Source: Bacteroidales bacterium (GTDB taxonomy: Bacteria; Bacteroidota; Bacteroidia; Bacteroidales; UBA3824). Taken from it: a DNA stretch of 10,407 bases. Shown here piece after piece: positions 8,016 through 10,407 of the stretch (its first letter is position 1; each line of letters starts with the position of its first letter). The notes beneath the pieces are model-generated. The model ran no database searches and was not told the origin of the DNA. It worked only from the letters and a program-made list of their open reading frames with translations. The translations under genes were made by a program, and so were the position numbers. The stretch lies in contig JAEEXW010000068.1 in NCBI GenBank assembly GCA_016287995.1, forward strand, positions 1-10,407. Direction: 5' to 3'.

Positions 8016-8096
8016 TTTTTGCAAATATAAGGCTTTATATTTTCAAAAACAAATGTTTTTTTGAAGTTTTTGCAAATAAAAGGCTTTATATTTTCA
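8016..8096. repeat. Direct repeat in the ATPase leader (two copies, third at 9555-9584)
   Basis: A motif of about 30 bp, TTTTTGCAAATA(T/A)AAGG then CTTTATATTTTCA, occurs at 8016-8045 and 8067-8096, about 51 bp apart, and once more at 9555-9584 in the decayed ATPase copy. The single copy there is what deletion between the two repeats would leave. Confidence 0.75.
8022..8053 (-). promoter_or_regulatory. Promoter of the ATPase gene
   Basis: On the minus strand TTTG (8050-8053) is followed after 20 nt by TATATTTG (8022-8029), both boxes matching the Bacteroidota consensus, 32 bp before the ATPase ATG. The -7 box sits inside the first copy of a duplicated leader motif. In the second copy the box is degraded to TTTATTTG. 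Confidence 0.65.
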
Positions 8097-8168
8097 GAAA
8101 ATCGCATTTTTTATAGTTTTGTGAAAATATAATGGGTGTATTCTTGCAAAACTTCATATTTTAAAAAT

Positions 8169-8207
8169 CCGAAATCTTTGGCGGCGTTTGTTATGGCGGA
8201 CGGGAAA
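8169..8207 (+). pseudogene. Relic of a TPR-CHAT gene 3' end
   Basis: 39 bp align without gaps to the 3' end of CHAT paralogue 1 with 33 matches by manual count. They encode PKSLAAFVMADGK against PKYWAAFVMVDGK in the real proteins. There is no upstream coding sequence, and the original stop is lost. It lies on the plus strand just right of the ATPase leader, so the intact ATPase gene is bracketed by two CHAT tails (CHAT 2 itself and this relic). It is too short to be expressed as a gene. Confidence 0.7.
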
Positions 8208-8238
8208 TACAGATTTTTCTGAAAAAAATGTAGAAAAA

Positions 8239-8269
8239 TTTTCATAAAAACAAAAATAATATATTTTTG
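8239..8269 (+). promoter_or_regulatory. Probable promoter of the sucD fragment and PKD lipoprotein
   Basis: TATTTTTG (8262-8269) fits TAnnTTTG exactly and lies 31 bp before the sucD-like ATG. The -33 position holds TTTT (8239-8242) instead of TTTG. It is plausibly the original sucD promoter carried along with the gene's 5' end. Confidence 0.45.
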
Positions 8270-8300
8270 CAAAAAGAAAATTTCAAAAAAATAGTAACAA

Positions 8301-8486
8301 ATGAGCATACTTGTTAACAAAGATTCGAGGGTAATTGTTCAGGGATTCACCGGCAGCGAAGGTACTTTTCACGCCGGTCAGATGATTGAATACGGCACTA
8401 ACGTTGTAGGTGGCGTTACTTTGCCTCGTAAAAAACAACCCGAAATGAACATTTTTTTTAACCATATAAAATTATTAGTAATATGA
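8301..8486 (+). pseudogene. sucD: Truncated 5' end of sucD (succinyl-CoA synthetase alpha subunit)
   Basis: Codons 1-40 (8301-8420) read MSILVNKDSRVIVQGFTGSE followed by GTFHAGQMIEYGTNVVGGVT. This is the highly conserved N-terminus of the alpha subunit, with the start of the CoA-binding Rossmann region (GFTGSEGTFH). Real SucD proteins continue PGKGG... for about 290 residues in total; here homology stops abruptly after GGVT and 21 unrelated codons rich in K and F run to a TGA at 8484-8486. Without the rest of the CoA-binding domain and the phospho-histidine domain it cannot be an enzyme, so an intact sucD must be elsewhere if the cell uses one. The open frame ends in an ATGA overlap with the lipoprotein start, so it may act as a translated leader for that gene. 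Good preservation of the 40 codons suggests recent truncation. Confidence 0.85.
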
Positions 8487-9361
8487 AAAAAATCTTTACA
8501 CTAACAGCCTCAGCACTGCTGCTAACAACTACATTCTTGTCGTGCGATGATGACAACGACTCAAAGAATGATTCAAACCAAAATCTGAAAGCAAATTTTA
8601 TTACAGGGCCAAAGGTTTTGGTAGAGCCGAACATGTCTGTAACTTTTTGCGCCGATTCCATACCGGGCGATGTGAGCTACACATGGGATTTCGGCGACGG
8701 AATCGGCACTGTCTGGCTTAGCAATGCTGAATATCAAAAGACACTGATTCACGATTATGAAGCACCAGGAGAATATGTCATAACCCTTACCGTTAGAGAT
8801 CGTAAATATTTTGACAGTATGCAGGATACAATTAAAATTCAGCCCGCAGCACCGCAAAACACCGTAGCAGGGACTCATTATTACGGTTGTGTACCATATT
8901 TACACAAATTACAAAGCGGAGTAGTGAATGTTACTGACGTAAAATGGGAAATTTGGACATTAGAGGACGGCAAAGCGACAAAACTCTTGGCAAAAGTCAA
9001 TGCAAAGACAGAAGATGTTCAAGTATATGCTTTTGAAGAAGAAGGAACATATTTGTTTCGTCTTTATGCGTTAGGCGATGGTGTAGATGATTATGTATTT
9101 ATGAAAACTGACACGGTTGAGATTTTCCCGACACCGAAAATAAATTTTGAGTGCAATGTCAATATTGGTTCGCTCACCACAAAAAACACCACTGAAAACG
9201 CAGTTCAATGGCTGTGGGATTTTGGCGACGAAACAGGTTCTTCTACAGAAAAAGAACCTGTCCACCAATATGCCAAAGTCGGTGAATACGACGTAACCCT
9301 CAAAGCAATTTCGAAAAATCAATGCATTTCGGAAGACACAAAACACATAAAAGTGGAATAA
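8483..9361 (+). CDS. PKD-repeat surface lipoprotein
   Basis: 292 residues. The N-terminus is a lipoprotein signal peptide: MKK, a hydrophobic core, then FLSC with the lipidated Cys at residue 21. The following DDDND is an acidic run like the Bacteroidota lipoprotein export signal, so display on the outer-membrane surface is likely. Residues about 36-120 form a PKD domain (YTWDFGDG at 67-73, then APGEYVITLTV). Residues about 125-215 look like a degenerate PKD-like fold (WEIWTLEDG, EEEGTYLFRLYALG). Residues about 217-292 form a second clear PKD domain (WLWDFGDE at 243-250, then KVGEYDVTLKA). PKD domains are beta-sandwich binding modules; no catalytic domain is present, so an adhesive or ligand-binding role is inferred. 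The ATG overlaps the stop of the truncated sucD frame, suggesting translational coupling to it. A strong terminator follows. Confidence 0.88.
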   Translation: MKKIFTLTASALLLTTTFLSCDDDNDSKNDSNQNLKANFITGPKVLVEPNMSVTFCADSIPGDVSYTWDFGDGIGTVWLSNAEYQKTLIHDYEAPGEYVITLTVRDRKYFDSMQDTIKIQPAAPQNTVAGTHYYGCVPYLHKLQSGVVNVTDVKWEIWTLEDGKATKLLAKVNAKTEDVQVYAFEEEGTYLFRLYALGDGVDDYVFMKTDTVEIFPTPKINFECNVNIGSLTTKNTTENAVQWLWDFGDETGSSTEKEPVHQYAKVGEYDVTLKAISKNQCISEDTKHIKVE

Positions 9362-9387
9362 AGCCGCAAACTTTTTTGCATATTTTA

Positions 9388-9423
9388 ATGGAGTGCGGGC
9401 GGTTTGCCCGCTCCTTTTTTTTT
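9388..9423 (+). terminator. Intrinsic terminator after the PKD lipoprotein
   Basis: GGAG-(TG)-CGGGC, loop GGTTT, GCCCG-CTCC, followed by nine T residues (9415-9423), located 26 bp after the lipoprotein stop. The stem is nearly the same as the hairpin at 6738-6766, but there no T run follows. Here the T run coincides with a T8 tract from inside the ATPase gene (7371-7378), brought next to the stem by deletion. Confidence 0.85.
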
Positions 9424-9642
9424 ATGATGTCGCGGTTTATGATGTTGGTATAGAGATTGTCCAAGAACCGTTTTACAGAACTCTCTTCTTTGATGGGCGG
9501 ATAAGTTTCAGATAATCCTCTCTAATCAGTTCCATTTTTTGCTATTAATATTTTTTTTTGCAAATAAAAGGCTTTATATTTTCAGAAAATCGCATTTTTT
9601 ATAGTTTTGTGAAAATATAATGGGTGTATTCTTGCAAAACTT
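9416..9642 (-). pseudogene. Deleted second copy of the AAA_14/DUF4143 ATPase gene and its leader
   Basis: Three blocks match the intact gene exactly: 9416-9493 with 7371-7448 (78 bp, mid-gene), 9495-9539 with 7949-7993 (45 bp, the start codon and first codons), and 9555-9642 with 8067-8154 (88 bp, leader). Missing are the 3' third of the gene, about 500 bp including Walker B and the end of the ATPase domain, and one copy of the leader repeat. On the minus strand the remaining start codon (9533-9535) gives MELIREDYLKLIRPSKKRVL and then a stop (9473-9475), because the deletion junction shifts the frame. It is therefore a non-functional relic. The perfect identity of the blocks argues for a recent duplication. 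Confidence 0.9.
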
Positions 9643-9656
9643 TTATTTCCCCGGTA

Positions 9657-9679
9657 TTTGTGATGGTGGACGGAGAATA
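9657..9679 (+). pseudogene. Second relic of a TPR-CHAT 3' end
   Basis: 23 bp are identical to the last bases of CHAT 2 (6715-6737) and encode FVMVDGE plus the first two bases of the stop, which is TAG here. Just upstream, GTA replaces GCG and homology is lost. It sits directly right of the decayed ATPase leader, in the same arrangement as the relic at 8169-8207. Confidence 0.75.
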
Positions 9680-9685
9680 GAAAAA

Positions 9686-9717
9686 TTTGAGATTTCAAAA
9701 AACTTTTTCTAATTTTA
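9686..9717 (+). promoter_or_regulatory. Promoter of the toxin-antitoxin operon
   Basis: TTTG (9686-9689), a 20-nt spacer, then TAATTTTA (9710-9717), one base off TAnnTTTG, 27 bp before the antitoxin ATG. No clear operator palindrome is visible, although such operons are normally autoregulated by the antitoxin or complex. Confidence 0.5.
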
Positions 9718-9744
9718 CGGCGTTAAACTAAAATTTTTAAAACT

Positions 9745-10074
9745 ATGAAAACAGAAGTAATGCGTTGCTGGGAGTTGGCAAAAAACTTGAACAACAGCGA
9801 AAAATTTGAACTCAGTCTTATGCTTATGGAAAGCATTAAAACGGCGTTTGCCGCGTCGAAAAAAGATGATGACTTTGATGTTGAGGAATACGAGAGAAAT
9901 CTCCGTCCTTACACTATGGACGAAATCAATGCCATGCTCGACGAGGCGGAAGCACGCATCGACGCTGGGTCTTATGTCACGAACGAGGATTTTTTTCGTG
10001 AATGGGACGAAGAAATCGCAAGAGCGGAACAACTTGAAGAAGAACAACAATTGGAAATGGCTGTTGCAGTATGA
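9745..10074 (+). CDS. Type II antitoxin (partner of RelE/ParE-like toxin)
   Basis: 109 residues, very acidic. An N-terminal helical stretch (about 7-37, with EKFELSLMLMESIKTAF) is followed by an acidic spacer (41-50). Then comes YTMDEINAMLDEAEARIDAG (56-75) with YVTNEDFFREWDEEIARAE (77-95), a pattern seen in Bacteroidota antitoxins in which the C-terminal helix region lies along the toxin. The assignment rests mainly on its partner: its stop overlaps the toxin start (ATGA, 10071-10074), the standard antitoxin-first arrangement. I cannot see a classic ribbon-helix-helix or HTH DNA-binding domain, so the repression mechanism is unclear. The start at 9745 follows a good promoter and no alternative upstream ATG competes. 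Confidence 0.75.
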   Translation: MKTEVMRCWELAKNLNNSEKFELSLMLMESIKTAFAASKKDDDFDVEEYERNLRPYTMDEINAMLDEAEARIDAGSYVTNEDFFREWDEEIARAEQLEEEQQLEMAVAV

Positions 10075-10382
10075 AATTGATTTGGGACGAAAAGGCAAAA
10101 TTATCCGTAAAGGAAATTGCCGCATATATCAGGACAAATTTCGGCGTGAAATTCGAGAAAATTTTTCGCGACGAAATTCGTCATATTACTGATTTATTGT
10201 TAAATAATCCTCGTATTGGCTCATTAGATCCGTTGTTTGAAGGGCGTTCAAAACAGTACAGAAGTATTATTGTCAGCGGTAAAAATAAGATGGTGTATTA
10301 TTTTGACGATAAGACAGTTACAATAATTGCCTTTTGGGACTGCCGTAAAGAACCCATTAACCAAGCCGCGCAAGTGAAATAA
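10071..10382 (+). CDS. RelE/ParE superfamily toxin
   Basis: 103 residues, the normal size of the family. The N-terminus (MKLIWDEKAKLSVKEIAAYI) matches the first strand and helix of RelE/ParE toxins. A helical region runs to about 45, followed by the core sheet motif: NNPRIG (45-50), QYRSI (62-66), KMVYYFDD (73-80) and the final strand IIAFWDCRKEP (85-95). RelE members cleave mRNA on the ribosome and ParE members poison DNA gyrase; the sequence does not decide between them, although the FWDxRxxP ending is common in ParE-like proteins. The gene is translationally coupled to the upstream antitoxin through ATGA. It is complete, with TAA at 10380-10382. It may stabilise this rearranging region, but that is inference. 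Confidence 0.88.
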   Translation: MKLIWDEKAKLSVKEIAAYIRTNFGVKFEKIFRDEIRHITDLLLNNPRIGSLDPLFEGRSKQYRSIIVSGKNKMVYYFDDKTVTIIAFWDCRKEPINQAAQVK

Positions 10383-10407
10383 AACTTTACAAAATCACCG
10401 TTTATCG

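Noticed and set aside
8208..8230. Small hairpin CAGATTTTTCTG as a terminator
   Set aside because: A stem of four base pairs is too weak, and no plus-strand gene ends there.
8301..8486. The 61-codon sucD-like frame as a genuine small gene
   Set aside because: Only 40 codons are homologous and the rest is unrelated low-complexity sequence; the enzyme needs the missing domains.
10383..10407. Bases after the toxin gene
   Set aside because: Only 25 bp, with no hairpin or start codon that could be interpreted.

Overview
The window looks like a chromosomal segment of a Bacteroidota bacterium, probably an uncultured Bacteroidales-like lineage. The evidence is AT-rich intergenic DNA, near absence of Shine-Dalgarno sequences, several matches to the Bacteroidota promoter (TTTG, 19-21 nt, TAnnTTTG), a PKD-domain lipoprotein with an acidic run after the lipobox cysteine, exported TPR-CHAT proteins, and a DUF4143-type ATPase. 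The species cannot be named from sequence alone.

Layout, left to right. (1) 1-888, minus: N-terminal part of a neurotransmitter:sodium symporter (NSS/SNF family), cut by the window edge. (2) 979-6738, plus: two tandem, clearly paralogous proteins, each with a signal peptide, eight in-register 42-residue TPR units and a C-terminal CHAT (caspase-like) protease domain with an intact His/Cys pair. They are 21 bp apart and probably form one operon. (3) 6738-6766: a hairpin shared by convergent genes. (4) 6766-7989, minus: an AAA_14/DUF4143 ATPase with a good promoter at 8022-8053. (5) 7990-8300: promoter DNA, a duplicated leader motif and a relic of a TPR-CHAT 3' end. (6) 8301-8420: the first 40 codons of sucD (succinyl-CoA synthetase alpha), truncated. 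Its out-of-frame continuation ends in an ATGA overlap with (7), a PKD-repeat lipoprotein (8483-9361). (8) 9388-9423: intrinsic terminator. (9) 9416-9642: a heavily deleted second copy of the ATPase gene and its leader, followed by a second TPR-CHAT 3' relic. (10) 9745-10382: a type II toxin-antitoxin pair with a RelE/ParE-like toxin.

The main structural point is that hairpin - ATPase (minus) - TPR-CHAT tail (plus) occurs twice. It is intact at 6738-8207 and collapsed to about 290 bp at 9388-9679. Blocks of 78, 45 and 88 bp in the collapsed copy match the intact one exactly, so the duplication is recent, or kept similar, and has decayed by deletion. Together with the truncated sucD, the tandem CHAT genes with homogenised repeats and the toxin-antitoxin pair, this reads as an actively rearranging accessory region.

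Functionally, the two TPR-CHAT proteins are probably exported putative proteases with TPR target-recognition arrays. Nothing in the window proves their substrate. The ATPase, lipoprotein and toxin-antitoxin pair are neighbours whose functional link to the CHAT pair is unproven. One stretch of the second CHAT gene (4461-4493) resembles a common sequencing adapter and should be checked as a possible assembly artefact.
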